Shown here: piece after piece, positions 16,924 to 25,081 of the stretch
Numbering within the stretch: the stretch's first letter is position 1
Layout: every line of letters starts with the position of its first letter
Assembly (NCBI RefSeq): GCF_900182605.1
Contig: NZ_FXTB01000001.1
Span: 930,001-994,000, forward strand
Origin: Saccharicrinis carchari
GTDB taxonomy: Bacteria > Bacteroidota > Bacteroidia > Bacteroidales > Marinilabiliaceae
Direction: 5' to 3'
DNA: 64,000 nt
Notes under the pieces: model-generated
The model's database searches: none
What the model saw: the letters and a program-made list of their open reading frames with translations, nothing else
Told to the model about the DNA's origin: nothing
Program-made: the position numbers and the translations under genes

Positions 16924-19900
16924 TTAATTGTCTTCCCGCAATGCAGCGGCATGTCGCGTTGCTCCATATTTAAAAAACTCTAATATCTCTTTCATCAGTT
17001 TATCCCTGTCCTCTTGCCTGAGAATAGTTTCGAAGGGAAAACCGAGCACCACAGTTTTATTATTGCCATTGTAAATTACACCGGCACTGGTTCCGTTTTG
17101 GGAATATCTGAATGCTGTAAGCGCATTTTTATCCGCTGGTTCAATGGCATCGGGTGCTTCAGCGGCATATATATGCGGATGATATTGCGTGTTAAAGGTA
17201 AAATTACTTTTAAAATAGGGCGACACCTTATCGGTAGGCTCCACCTCTCCCCTGTTAACAGCATGATTGCTACGCCATTTAAAATGCAACAGCTCGGCCG
17301 CAAATTGTTGTACTATGGTATCCTTTAAGAGCTGCATTTCTGACCCGATATAGGCTCCGCTTATAAAAACTGGGGTAGCATTTTCGGCCAACTCTTTTAA
17401 ACGATCCATCAAGCCTTGGGTATAAATTTTAAAATCGTATTGATTCTTATCCATAAAACCGGGCGTTGCTTTTTCCTCTCCCAAAATAATGTCGACCGCT
17501 TTAAAGTTTTTCGCCTCATATCCTTCACTTTCAAATACCTCGTCGCTCACCGAAACATAGGAATACCCTGCTTGTAGAATGGATTGCCCATGTGTTATCA
17601 CATTATCGAAGCTATTTCCCGGTATGGCCTTACCTTCCATATCGGCATAGCTGCCCCCCCAGCCGGGACTATCATCATCCAACCATGGCGATTTGCGATC
17701 GAAATCGTATTGATTTCCCGTATGGCCGTATTCATATTGATCGGCCACACCCTGATCGTTCCACCAGGCTACACCCGCAAAACCCTTTTTGTCTACAAAA
17801 GCGGGCGCACTCACCCTGTCAAAGGCATTTACAACCAAAACGGTGGGGGCATTTTCCGCAGCAATGCCCATTGACAGTATTTCGCCGGGCATGCTTTCCC
17901 CGCCCTGGTTTACAGCGGTAACTTTAAAACTGAGATGTTGACCTACTACCGGATTATTGATTTTATATGAAGTACCACTCACCAGGGTGCCATTATCAAA
18001 ACCGTTGTTACCGATTCTTTTATACACCTTATACTGGGTGGGCAAAGCCGATTTTTCCAAAGGATCTTTTACCGGCTGCCAACTTAATTTATATCCGTCA
18101 TTTTGTTTTAGGATAGCCATGTGATCTACCGGTAGTGGTTGCACCACAAACTCGCGCCCTTCCTGAAAAGCAAGAAACCTAAGCATCCCTTTATAAATTG
18201 CCCGGCTCACATGAAACCTGAAACGCGGGTCGAGTCCATATTGCATATCGGCCAGGTTCTGGTGCGAATAAAGTTCGAGCAACATAGTGGGCACATTGGG
18301 CCTCCAGGCTTCAGAATACTGTTTGTCCCACATGGCCCGACGTGTCCAGTCCGGGTTAAACAGCGCCCGTATATCCTCTACTATCTGCGTTTGTACCACA
18401 TCGCATAAATCGCGACTGGCCAATTTGGATTGCCCGTTAGGAAAAATTCCATCCTCACGCGCAGTGCTAAAAATACCCAGCGTACCAATAATTGAATCGT
18501 CAGGCGTTACGCCTGCATCGGTATGAAAAGCAAAAGCTAAATCGATAGGGATGTTTAATCCAGGCACATTGCGATACCCGGTGGGTCCATTGGGCTTACC
18601 CATCAAATAACCTACCCATTCGCCACGCGATTGATAATCATCGTTATAATCGTTTTTATCATCATTCAGATTAAAAATAAGCGTATCGGGCATACCTGCA
18701 TATTGTAGCCAATACCTTGCTGCCTCCATATAGCGAGGACGTTGGGATGTTTTCCATCTAAAATTATCGGGGTTTACCTTTTCTCCTTTCGGTTTGTTGG
18801 TTTGCCCTGATTTTAGCGACCATTGGTTAGGCGCCACCTCAATACCCGGACGGCGTGCCACATTACCCATACCACCACCAAAACGGATGGCATCGATAGA
18901 AACCGTACCCTCTTTACAGCTTAGCTCTACCGAACCGGAATCAGGATGCAGGCCTTTGTTAAAATCAAAACTCCCCAGATAAATCCAGGTTCCACCTCCC
19001 ATACTTTGATTTACAAAAAAAGAAGTACTGCCACCTGTATGATTAATTTTATATTCGGCCTGTTTTGTATTAGAGGATGATTGCTGATACGAGACATAAA
19101 CTTCGTACATTCCCTTCGCCGGTATATAAGGTAAATAATGAGCTACCTTTCCGTTTGCACCTGACACATTTAAGGCACTGCCCAATTTAAAGGGATTATC
19201 GCCGGGAAACAAAGTGTCTCTGGCGGCAAAACCTACTACGGATGATGTGCTTAAACCAGGCTCCAATTCAAAGCGGGAGCCCTGTGTACTTACATCATTA
19301 TCAACAATAACCTCTTGTTGCTGAAAACTACGCTCACGCGGCAAAAAGGTGGTAGCCCCGGCATTCTCGAGCATAGGTACCAGGTAAGGCAACACATACA
19401 TCATGGGCGATACATCCTCTACAGAACCATAAAGCCGGGCCCTTTGCCATTCCCACCTGTCGAGCTTCGATTCGTAATACCAACCATGACTATGCCATAA
19501 AGCGATATAATTATCAGACAGTCCTTTTGTATAGTTCAATTGACCTTGCCTGCGAAGTAGCTTTTTCCGATCAGCACTTGCAGACAAACGCTGTTGGTGC
19601 ACCCTATCTTTAGCTCTGTACCTGTTAGGAATCAGATTATTCACTTCGCTGCCGTTTGAATAAACCTGCAGTTGGTATGATTTTAACCTGCCCCTAAATT
19701 CACTTTTCAGGCTTTCTTTAAATTTCTTTTCTATCGCGGGACGCCAAGGCCAATAGGTCAGGTTTTTATTATAGTACAAGTTAATTAGCCTATCCGCAGG
19801 CATCACTGCAAGCGAGTCTAACGCAATGTTTCCCATATGCGCCACCCCATTTACCGGATTGGTCCATCCTTGTAAATTCCTAGTGGCTTTTCGTTCCAGC

Positions 19901-20013
19901 CTTTTTTGTTGCGCCTGCAAGCCGGATGCAAAAATAAAAAAACTGATTACTAACGATATGACTATAGGTCGGGTAGCATTTATCATCATTGTTAAAAATT
20001 GTTCATTTTGCAT
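16924..20013 (-). CDS. Large secreted N-acetylmuramoyl-L-alanine amidase-like protein
   Basis: A 1029-residue exported protein. Domains in order: N-terminal region with NYIALWHSHGWYYE (about 165), a golvesin-C-like beta domain (about 245-385, ending SIDAIRFGGG), the rest of an Amidase_3-like catalytic core (LAFAFHTDAG, LLELYSHQN; His and Glu zinc ligands), a fibronectin-III-like segment (about 640-730) and a C-terminal alpha/beta region. Such proteins are often labelled xanthan lyase or golvesin-domain proteins; the zinc-ligand pattern supports removal of stem peptides from MurNAc. The interrupted amidase core is unusual. The promoter -7 box is 8 nt before the first ATG, so translation may really begin at the MM pair at 19989/19986, which directly precedes the signal peptide (VISLVISFFIFASGLQAQ). 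Confidence 0.75.
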   Translation of the reverse strand: MQNEQFLTMMINATRPIVISLVISFFIFASGLQAQQKRLERKATRNLQGWTNPVNGVAHMGNIALDSLAVMPADRLINLYYNKNLTYWPWRPAIEKKFKESLKSEFRGRLKSYQLQVYSNGSEVNNLIPNRYRAKDRVHQQRLSASADRKKLLRRQGQLNYTKGLSDNYIALWHSHGWYYESKLDRWEWQRARLYGSVEDVSPMMYVLPYLVPMLENAGATTFLPRERSFQQQEVIVDNDVSTQGSRFELEPGLSTSSVVGFAARDTLFPGDNPFKLGSALNVSGANGKVAHYLPYIPAKGMYEVYVSYQQSSSNTKQAEYKINHTGGSTSFFVNQSMGGGTWIYLGSFDFNKGLHPDSGSVELSCKEGTVSIDAIRFGGGMGNVARRPGIEVAPNQWSLKSGQTNKPKGEKVNPDNFRWKTSQRPRYMEAARYWLQYAGMPDTLIFNLNDDKNDYNDDYQSRGEWVGYLMGKPNGPTGYRNVPGLNIPIDLAFAFHTDAGVTPDDSIIGTLGIFSTAREDGIFPNGQSKLASRDLCDVVQTQIVEDIRALFNPDWTRRAMWDKQYSEAWRPNVPTMLLELYSHQNLADMQYGLDPRFRFHVSRAIYKGMLRFLAFQEGREFVVQPLPVDHMAILKQNDGYKLSWQPVKDPLEKSALPTQYKVYKRIGNNGFDNGTLVSGTSYKINNPVVGQHLSFKVTAVNQGGESMPGEILSMGIAAENAPTVLVVNAFDRVSAPAFVDKKGFAGVAWWNDQGVADQYEYGHTGNQYDFDRKSPWLDDDSPGWGGSYADMEGKAIPGNSFDNVITHGQSILQAGYSYVSVSDEVFESEGYEAKNFKAVDIILGEEKATPGFMDKNQYDFKIYTQGLMDRLKELAENATPVFISGAYIGSEMQLLKDTIVQQFAAELLHFKWRSNHAVNRGEVEPTDKVSPYFKSNFTFNTQYHPHIYAAEAPDAIEPADKNALTAFRYSQNGTSAGVIYNGNNKTVVLGFPFETILRQEDRDKLMKEILEFFKYGATRHAAALREDN

Positions 20014-20020
20014 GATGTGC

Positions 20021-20051
20021 CAAAATTATAAATATTTTTTTACCATTCAAA
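20021..20051 (-). promoter_or_regulatory. Promoter of the amidase gene
   Basis: On the minus strand, TTTG (20048-20051), a 19-nt spacer and TAATTTTG (20021-20028). The implied start point, near 20014, favours the internal ATG codons at 19989/19986 as the true start. Confidence 0.5.
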
Positions 20052-20060
20052 TTTTTGTCA

Positions 20061-20076
20061 TACATCTTACGTCTTA
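20061..20076. promoter_or_regulatory. Candidate operator, site 3 (half-site TACATCTTAC)
   Basis: The left half of the motif seen at sites 1 and 2 is intact (TACATCTTAC, 20061-20070); the right half (GTCTTA) is degenerate. It lies between the divergent amidase and murK promoters. Confidence 0.35.
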
Positions 20077-20077
20077 T

Positions 20078-20109
20078 TTTGTTTTGTAAAAATTTTATTT
20101 CTACTTTTG
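20078..20109 (+). promoter_or_regulatory. Promoter of murK-murQ
   Basis: TTTG (20078-20081), a 20-nt spacer and TACTTTTG (20102-20109) match the Bacteroidota consensus; the chosen murK start is about 100 nt downstream. Confidence 0.6.
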
Positions 20110-20209
20110 TATTAAGCTAAACAATATAGCAAATATTGTTTTGGGTATGGATAATACCAGAATAATACAGCAGACTCAAACTTATAATACATATCACACT
20201 TTACAAGCT

Positions 20210-21073
20210 ATGATACTAATTGCGGACAGTGGTTCTACTAAAACAGAATGGAGAGTTAGCGGAGACCATGTAGGCTCTGAAAACACCTGTATCACCAAAG
20301 GAATCAATCCTTTTCATCAGACTACGGAAGAAATATTAATGAGTCTTAAAGAAAGTTTCTCCTTAGCTGTGGATGAGATAAACGAAATTTACTTTTACGG
20401 TGCCGGCTGTGCCAACCAAGAAAAAAACAACATTGTAAGGAGTGCGCTTTTTAGTTTTTTTGGTACGGATAAAATTTATGTTGACAGTGACCTGGCTGGT
20501 GCTGCCCGATCGCTTTGTGGCAACAGCGCGGGCATTGCTTGCATTTTGGGCACAGGCTCTAACTCCTGCCTTTACGACGGTAAAAACGTGATCGACAACG
20601 TTTCACCACTGGGCTATATCCTTGGTGATGAAGGCAGTGGCGCGTATTTAGGAAAGCAACTAATAGGCGACATCCTTAAAAAGCAACTCCCGGACAACCT
20701 TATCGATTTATTTTGGCAAGAGCACCAAACCAACCGAGCCGAAATACTGGAACATGTGTATAAAAAGCCAATGGCCAACAGGTATTTGGCACAGTACACC
20801 AAATTTTTATCTAAACATATCCATCAAGCTGCACTGGATCGTTTGGTTACGCAATCGTTCAGTAGTTTTGTACAGCGCAACCTGTTGCAATATAACAATG
20901 TTCTGCATTTGGAGGTTAATTTTACCGGGAGTGTGGCCTATTATTTTAGGCCCCAATTAAAAAAAGCATTAAATCAGCACAACTTAACACTGGGCATTGT
21001 TACTCAGGCTCCAATGAGCGGATTAGAAAAATACCACCGATTAACAAAACTGCATCATGACCGACACAATTAA
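20210..21073 (+). CDS. murK: BadF/BadG-family sugar kinase, MurNAc kinase-like
   Basis: A 287-residue ASKHA-fold kinase. MILIADSGSTKTEW at the start is the phosphate-1 loop, ACILGTGSNSCLYDG (near 100) the phosphate-2 region and ILGDEGSGAYLGK (near 135) the family signature. Members phosphorylate N-acetylglucosamine or MurNAc; the 17-bp overlap with murQ strongly suggests that the product is MurNAc-6-phosphate. The start was moved to the ATG directly before the P-loop; the longer frame adds 23 residues (many Gln, Thr, Tyr) not seen in the family. Cytoplasmic. Specificity between GlcNAc and MurNAc cannot be settled from sequence. Confidence 0.88.
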   Translation: MILIADSGSTKTEWRVSGDHVGSENTCITKGINPFHQTTEEILMSLKESFSLAVDEINEIYFYGAGCANQEKNNIVRSALFSFFGTDKIYVDSDLAGAARSLCGNSAGIACILGTGSNSCLYDGKNVIDNVSPLGYILGDEGSGAYLGKQLIGDILKKQLPDNLIDLFWQEHQTNRAEILEHVYKKPMANRYLAQYTKFLSKHIHQAALDRLVTQSFSSFVQRNLLQYNNVLHLEVNFTGSVAYYFRPQLKKALNQHNLTLGIVTQAPMSGLEKYHRLTKLHHDRHN

Positions 21074-21890
21074 TAAAAACAAAAAAGTTAGTGTTACCGA
21101 ATCACCCTCCAGATTCGATAACTTAGAGGATATGAGCGTTGAGGAATTACTCACGAGCATCAATAAGGAAGATGCCAACGTGCACATTGCCGTACAGCGC
21201 GCCCTGCCTCAAATAAAGGAGCTGGTTGAGCGTATTGTAAGCAGAATGGAAAAAGGAGGAAGGGTTTTTTACCTGGGTGCCGGCACAAGTGGCAGACTGG
21301 GTGTTTTGGACGCGTCGGAATTACCACCCACATTCGGTGTACCCGACAGCATGGTAATCGGACTGATCGCTGGTGGCGATGTGGCACTGCGTAAAGCCGT
21401 TGAAGCTGCCGAAGACGACCCCAACAAAGCCTGGTCGGAACTGATGGCTTACGATATCAATCAAATGGACACCATTATAGGCATTGCTGCATCGGGGACT
21501 ACCCCGTACGTAATAGGCGGCATCAAGCATGGTCGCAAAAACGGCTTACTGACCGGCTGCATCACCTGCAACCCTAATAGTGAAGTAGCATCGGTTACGG
21601 AATTTCCGATTGAAGCCATCGTTGGGCCCGAATTTGTTACAGGCAGTACGCGATTAAAAGCAGGAACGGCTCAAAAAATGATTCTCAACATGATTACCAC
21701 TACCATCATGATTAAACTGGGCCGGGTAAAAGGAAACAAAATGGTAAACATGCAGCTTACCAACAAAAAGCTGGTGGCCAGAGGTGCACGTATGATTATG
21801 GAAGAAACCAAACTTACGTATGCGGAAGCAAAGCGCCTGCTATTGCTACATGGATCCGTTAAAAAAGCCATTGACGCATACAGAAAATAA
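21057..21890 (+). CDS. murQ: N-acetylmuramic acid 6-phosphate etherase
   Basis: A 277-residue SIS-domain protein with the MurQ hallmarks: VFYLGAGTSGRLGVLDASELPPTFG at 70-94 (sugar-phosphate loop, with Glu88 equivalent to the catalytic acid of E. coli MurQ), GIAASGTTPYVIGG near 140 and GSTRLKAGTAQKMILNM near 197. It splits MurNAc-6-P into GlcNAc-6-P and D-lactate in the cytoplasm. Its start overlaps the end of the kinase gene, indicating translational coupling. The D-lactate could be consumed by the FAD-linked oxidase encoded at the left edge, though that link is an inference. Confidence 0.95.
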   Translation: MTDTINKNKKVSVTESPSRFDNLEDMSVEELLTSINKEDANVHIAVQRALPQIKELVERIVSRMEKGGRVFYLGAGTSGRLGVLDASELPPTFGVPDSMVIGLIAGGDVALRKAVEAAEDDPNKAWSELMAYDINQMDTIIGIAASGTTPYVIGGIKHGRKNGLLTGCITCNPNSEVASVTEFPIEAIVGPEFVTGSTRLKAGTAQKMILNMITTTIMIKLGRVKGNKMVNMQLTNKKLVARGARMIMEETKLTYAEAKRLLLLHGSVKKAIDAYRK

Positions 21891-22016
21891 AAGCTGAAAG
21901 TGTTACGAATTTTTGATAGGTGCAGTTAAATTTGAACCCAAAAAAAACACCAGCTCCCGCAATGTTAAAGAGGGCAGTTAGTCCGTACTTGTTTTCGGTA
22001 TGCTGCCCTAATAGTA

Positions 22017-22742
22017 TTAGTAAACCCCTTTAAAATACTTATCGTAAACCGCCATATTGCGCTCCAACAGTTCAACGGCATATTTATAGGAGTTTTCTTC
22101 GTCCTTTTTTACGATGGCATTAAAAATTTCTTTTTGTAAGCGCAAGGTATATTCCTTTTCGCCTTCAATATTTGCATAAATCATATTGCGCATACGCGGC
22201 AGCAGCGAATAAATGGGTTCCATAGAAAGAATGACTATAGGATTGCCTGTAGCCTTGGATATATTCATATGAAACCTGTTAATCAAATCCACTTCTAATT
22301 GTGTATTGTCCGGATCGCAAGCTATTAACTCCTTTAAACACTCTTGTAACAACAACAGGTCATCCTCCGTTCTGTTTCGTGCGGCCAGCTTACTTATTTC
22401 AGGTTCAAATAGTCTGCGTACTTCTATAATTTGTCGAATTAAACTCGAATCAAACCTCAAATCATAATACAAATTTAAGGATTCGATGGCATCTTCGATC
22501 TTAATTTCGGAAACATACATCCCGCTGCCTTTTTTTATCTCTACCAAACCGCGGGCACTCAATCTTCGTAAAGCTTCGCGCAAGGCTGTACGGCTGACAG
22601 CAAAGCTTGCACACAACTCTTTCTCAGATGGCAGCTTGGTTCCGGATACCAACTTTCTGGAACGAATCGCCTCCTCAATCTTCCTCTCTATTTTTTGACT
22701 TAGCGTTTGACTTGTTCCAATTTTTTGAAAAATATTGTCCAT
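22017..22742 (-). CDS. GntR-family regulator (FadR/FCD subfamily)
   Basis: A 241-residue regulator: residues about 12-80 are a winged helix (SGTKLPSEKELCASF, RTALREALRRLSARGLVEIKKGSGMYV) and about 95-235 an FCD ligand-binding domain, predicted all-helical with metal-ligand-like His and Asp residues (DLINRFHMNI, near 160). Genes of this type often repress a neighbouring catabolic operon and respond to a sugar acid or sugar phosphate. It converges with murQ across a 126-bp gap. It is the only DNA-binding regulator gene in the MurNAc region, so it is the candidate reader of the ACATCTTAC motif. Its own upstream region contains a related palindromic stretch. Confidence 0.88.
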   Translation of the reverse strand: MDNIFQKIGTSQTLSQKIERKIEEAIRSRKLVSGTKLPSEKELCASFAVSRTALREALRRLSARGLVEIKKGSGMYVSEIKIEDAIESLNLYYDLRFDSSLIRQIIEVRRLFEPEISKLAARNRTEDDLLLLQECLKELIACDPDNTQLEVDLINRFHMNISKATGNPIVILSMEPIYSLLPRMRNMIYANIEGEKEYTLRLQKEIFNAIVKKDEENSYKYAVELLERNMAVYDKYFKGVY

Positions 22743-22759
22743 TTACATAGGGTTTCTTA

Positions 22760-22777
22760 ACATATCATACAAATGTA
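22760..22777. promoter_or_regulatory. Putative autoregulatory site and -7 box of the GntR gene
   Basis: TACATTTG on the minus strand (22770-22777) fits a -7 box. It overlaps the imperfect palindrome ATnATACA-AA-TGTATnAT (22765-22782), and the stretch ACATATCATACAAATGTA is a two-base-longer variant of the operator-like motif. No good -33 box was found. Confidence 0.3.
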
Positions 22778-22918
22778 TCATCTTTTATTTAAAAAAAGTC
22801 ATTTCAATTGAAATAATGAAGTGCAGCAGGCTAATAATAGTATCCTGAATTTTTTTAAACTAATTGTATCCATTTTTTGTACCTTGGATTGATTATTTCA
22901 ACTAAATTGATTAAGGAT

Positions 22919-23749
22919 ATGGCATCAGAAAATGACGCACCCCACAAAATAAAGCCCATTTACGATGAAGATGGACGACTCAATAAACCCTATTATTTTA
23001 ATGAACTGGACAGGCTGCAGTTAGAACTGGTGCGGATGCAAGCCTGGATTAAGCATAAGGGACTAAAGGTTGTAGTGATTTTTGAGGGTAGAGATGCGGC
23101 CGGTAAAGGCGGTGTTATAAAAAGAATAAAGCAACGACTCAACCCGCGCAATACCAAGATAGTGGCCTTGCCCATTCCCACTGAACGCGAGAGAACACAA
23201 TGGTATTTTCAGCGTTATGTGGCACATCTACCGGCAGCCGGCGAAATGGCCTTATTCGACCGCAGCTGGTACAACCGGGCAGGGGTAGAAAAAGTAATGG
23301 GTTTTTGTACCCAGCAGGAATATGAGGAGTTTTTACGCTCCTGCCCCGATTTTGAACGTATGCTAATCCGATCCGGCATTATATTGGTTAAATATTGGTT
23401 TTCGGTTAGCGATGATGAACAGGAAAAACGATTTAAAGAAAGAATTAACACGCCCTTAAAAAGATGGAAAATAAGTGAAATGGACTTGGCGGCACGAACG
23501 CATTGGGTAGATTATTCCATTGCCAAGGATAGGATGTTTAAATATACCGACCAGAAACTTTCGCCATGGTATGTAGTGGAAGGCGACGACAAGCGCAAAG
23601 CCCGCTTAAACTGCATTTCGCACCTCTTATCCATGATACCTTATGAAAGAATTCCGTACAAAAAGCTGGAACTCCCCGAAATACAAAGCAAAGTAGGTTA
23701 CATGCGTCCTCCCATGGAGGAACAGACCCACGTACCTGCAGTTTATTAA
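22919..23749 (+). CDS. ppk2: Polyphosphate kinase 2
   Basis: A 276-residue P-loop kinase with the complete PPK2 pattern: VVVIFEGRDAAGKGGVIK (Walker A at 57-65), PTERERTQWYFQRYVAHLPAAGE, LFDRSWYNRAGVEKVMGF (Walker B and lid) and RMLIRSGIILVKYWFSVSD. PPK2 moves phosphate between polyphosphate and nucleoside di- or monophosphates in the cytoplasm. The length and single domain fit the class I type, which mainly phosphorylates ADP/GDP. The start was set at the ATG before ASENDAPHK; the longer frame begins with TTG and adds 14 hydrophobic residues. CorA follows 32 bp downstream, so they are probably one transcript. Confidence 0.92.
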   Translation: MASENDAPHKIKPIYDEDGRLNKPYYFNELDRLQLELVRMQAWIKHKGLKVVVIFEGRDAAGKGGVIKRIKQRLNPRNTKIVALPIPTERERTQWYFQRYVAHLPAAGEMALFDRSWYNRAGVEKVMGFCTQQEYEEFLRSCPDFERMLIRSGIILVKYWFSVSDDEQEKRFKERINTPLKRWKISEMDLAARTHWVDYSIAKDRMFKYTDQKLSPWYVVEGDDKRKARLNCISHLLSMIPYERIPYKKLELPEIQSKVGYMRPPMEEQTHVPAVY

Positions 23750-23781
23750 AACATCTTGATTACAGTTGAAAAATATATTGA

Positions 23782-24846
23782 ATGGCCAGATTTATTAAAA
23801 GCAATAAGGAATTCATCGGTATATCCCCCGACAGCATCCGCTTTAGAGGGGAAAAAAAAACCGACTCTACACTTATTAAGCTCACCCGGTACAACGAAAA
23901 TTCACTAAGCGAAAATACCATAGGCGAAATCGAAGACTTGACTGATTTATACAAGCCCGGATTCACCTCCTGGTTAAACATCGATGGCCTGCACGATATG
24001 GATTTGATGCGACAATTACCAGTAAATCTAGATATTGAACCCGTAATTATTTCGGAAGTACTGAATACACATGCCCGCCCCAAAGTTATTGAATACGACA
24101 ATTGCCTGTATATTGGTTTAAAAATGCTGCATTACCTGGGCGATGGCATAACCATTAAAACGGAGAATATTGTATTTGTGGTTAAAGAAGGCGTGCTGAT
24201 TACATTCCAGGAAAGAACGGGTGATGTTTTTGATCCGGTGCGTGAGCGATTAAAAAACGCTAAAAAAAGGATCAGACGTTTAGGTGCGGATTATTTGGCA
24301 TTTACCCTTATCGATATTATCATCGACAATTACACTTACCTTATCAGCCGAATTGGGCAGGATATTGAAACATTGGATGAAAAATTACTGCGCAGTGCCA
24401 ATGACGATATCCTGCATCAGATTAACAAATTTAAAAGTGAACTGATTTATCTCCACAAATCGATATTGCCCGGTAAGGAGATGATTTACCACTTGATAAA
24501 GATGGATTCTGAATACATTAACGAAGACAGCCTGGTACATTACCGCGAGTTGCAGAGCAATATAAACCATGCCGTTGATTCACTGAACAACTACAAAGAA
24601 ATTTTAAGCAGCCAATTGAATATTTACCATACCCAGGTATCCTCGCGCTTGAACGATGTGATGAAATTTTTGACCGTGTTCTCCGTCATCTTTATACCGC
24701 TAACATTTATTGCGGGCATTTATGGTACCAACTTCGTGCATATACCCGAATTGCATTACAAATTGGGATACCCCGTTATGCTGGTGGCCATGGCCATAAT
24801 AGCAGTTGGCATGTTGGTTTATTTTAAGAGGAAGAGGTGGATTTGA
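23782..24846 (+). CDS. corA: CorA-family divalent cation transporter with GTN in place of GMN
   Basis: A 354-residue CorA/ZntB-type channel: long cytoplasmic domain (1-290, with a coiled-coil-prone helix near 190-270), two C-terminal membrane segments (about 288-312 and 328-348) and a short periplasmic loop between them. The loop carries YGTNF at 314-318 where CorA normally has the selectivity-filter motif YGMNF; the codon is ACC, so the Met to Thr change is real in this sequence. ZntB has GIN there, so variation is tolerated, but selectivity for Mg2+ should not be assumed. It probably shares a transcript with ppk2. Confidence 0.88.
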   Translation: MARFIKSNKEFIGISPDSIRFRGEKKTDSTLIKLTRYNENSLSENTIGEIEDLTDLYKPGFTSWLNIDGLHDMDLMRQLPVNLDIEPVIISEVLNTHARPKVIEYDNCLYIGLKMLHYLGDGITIKTENIVFVVKEGVLITFQERTGDVFDPVRERLKNAKKRIRRLGADYLAFTLIDIIIDNYTYLISRIGQDIETLDEKLLRSANDDILHQINKFKSELIYLHKSILPGKEMIYHLIKMDSEYINEDSLVHYRELQSNINHAVDSLNNYKEILSSQLNIYHTQVSSRLNDVMKFLTVFSVIFIPLTFIAGIYGTNFVHIPELHYKLGYPVMLVAMAIIAVGMLVYFKRKRWI

Positions 24847-24914
24847 TTGGGTGTTGTATTATAGGCAGCATGCCATCGATAATGCATTCAACACACATGG
24901 GAATCAATGTAAGA

Positions 24915-24941
24915 GGGTCGGTACCGTAATGGTATCGACCC
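24915..24941. terminator. Bidirectional hairpin, copy 1 (GGGTCGGTACC)
   Basis: GGGTCGGTACC / GGTATCGACCC, 11 pairs including one G-T, with a 5-nt loop, followed by TTAAATAGTTACAG. It sits between the converging corA and thioredoxin genes. A near-identical copy lies in the gap before the ROK gene stop. Confidence 0.55.
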
Positions 24942-24973
24942 TTAAATAGTTACAGCACACAAACCAGGAAAAT

Positions 24974-25020
24974 GGCCTTTATTCATATTTTTAGTAATTT
25001 ATGAATAGTCCAGGTTAAGG
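24974..25020 (-). repeat. Isolated terminal hairpin of the 165-bp element (copy D)
   Basis: On the minus strand CCTGGACTATTCATAAAT pairs with TATGAATAAAGGCC across an A/T-rich loop. It matches only the last third of the longer elements at 37969, 47327 and 54405, so this module exists on its own. It lies 3' of the thioredoxin gene. Confidence 0.6.
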
Positions 25021-25081
25021 TGCAAGCTATCGCGAATAGCTTTTAAATGATGCACCAAAATTTCAGTTTACACTCCCCGGT

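Noticed and set aside
24385-24570. Minus-strand frame inside corA
   Set aside because: Shadow of the conserved plus-strand CorA coding sequence.
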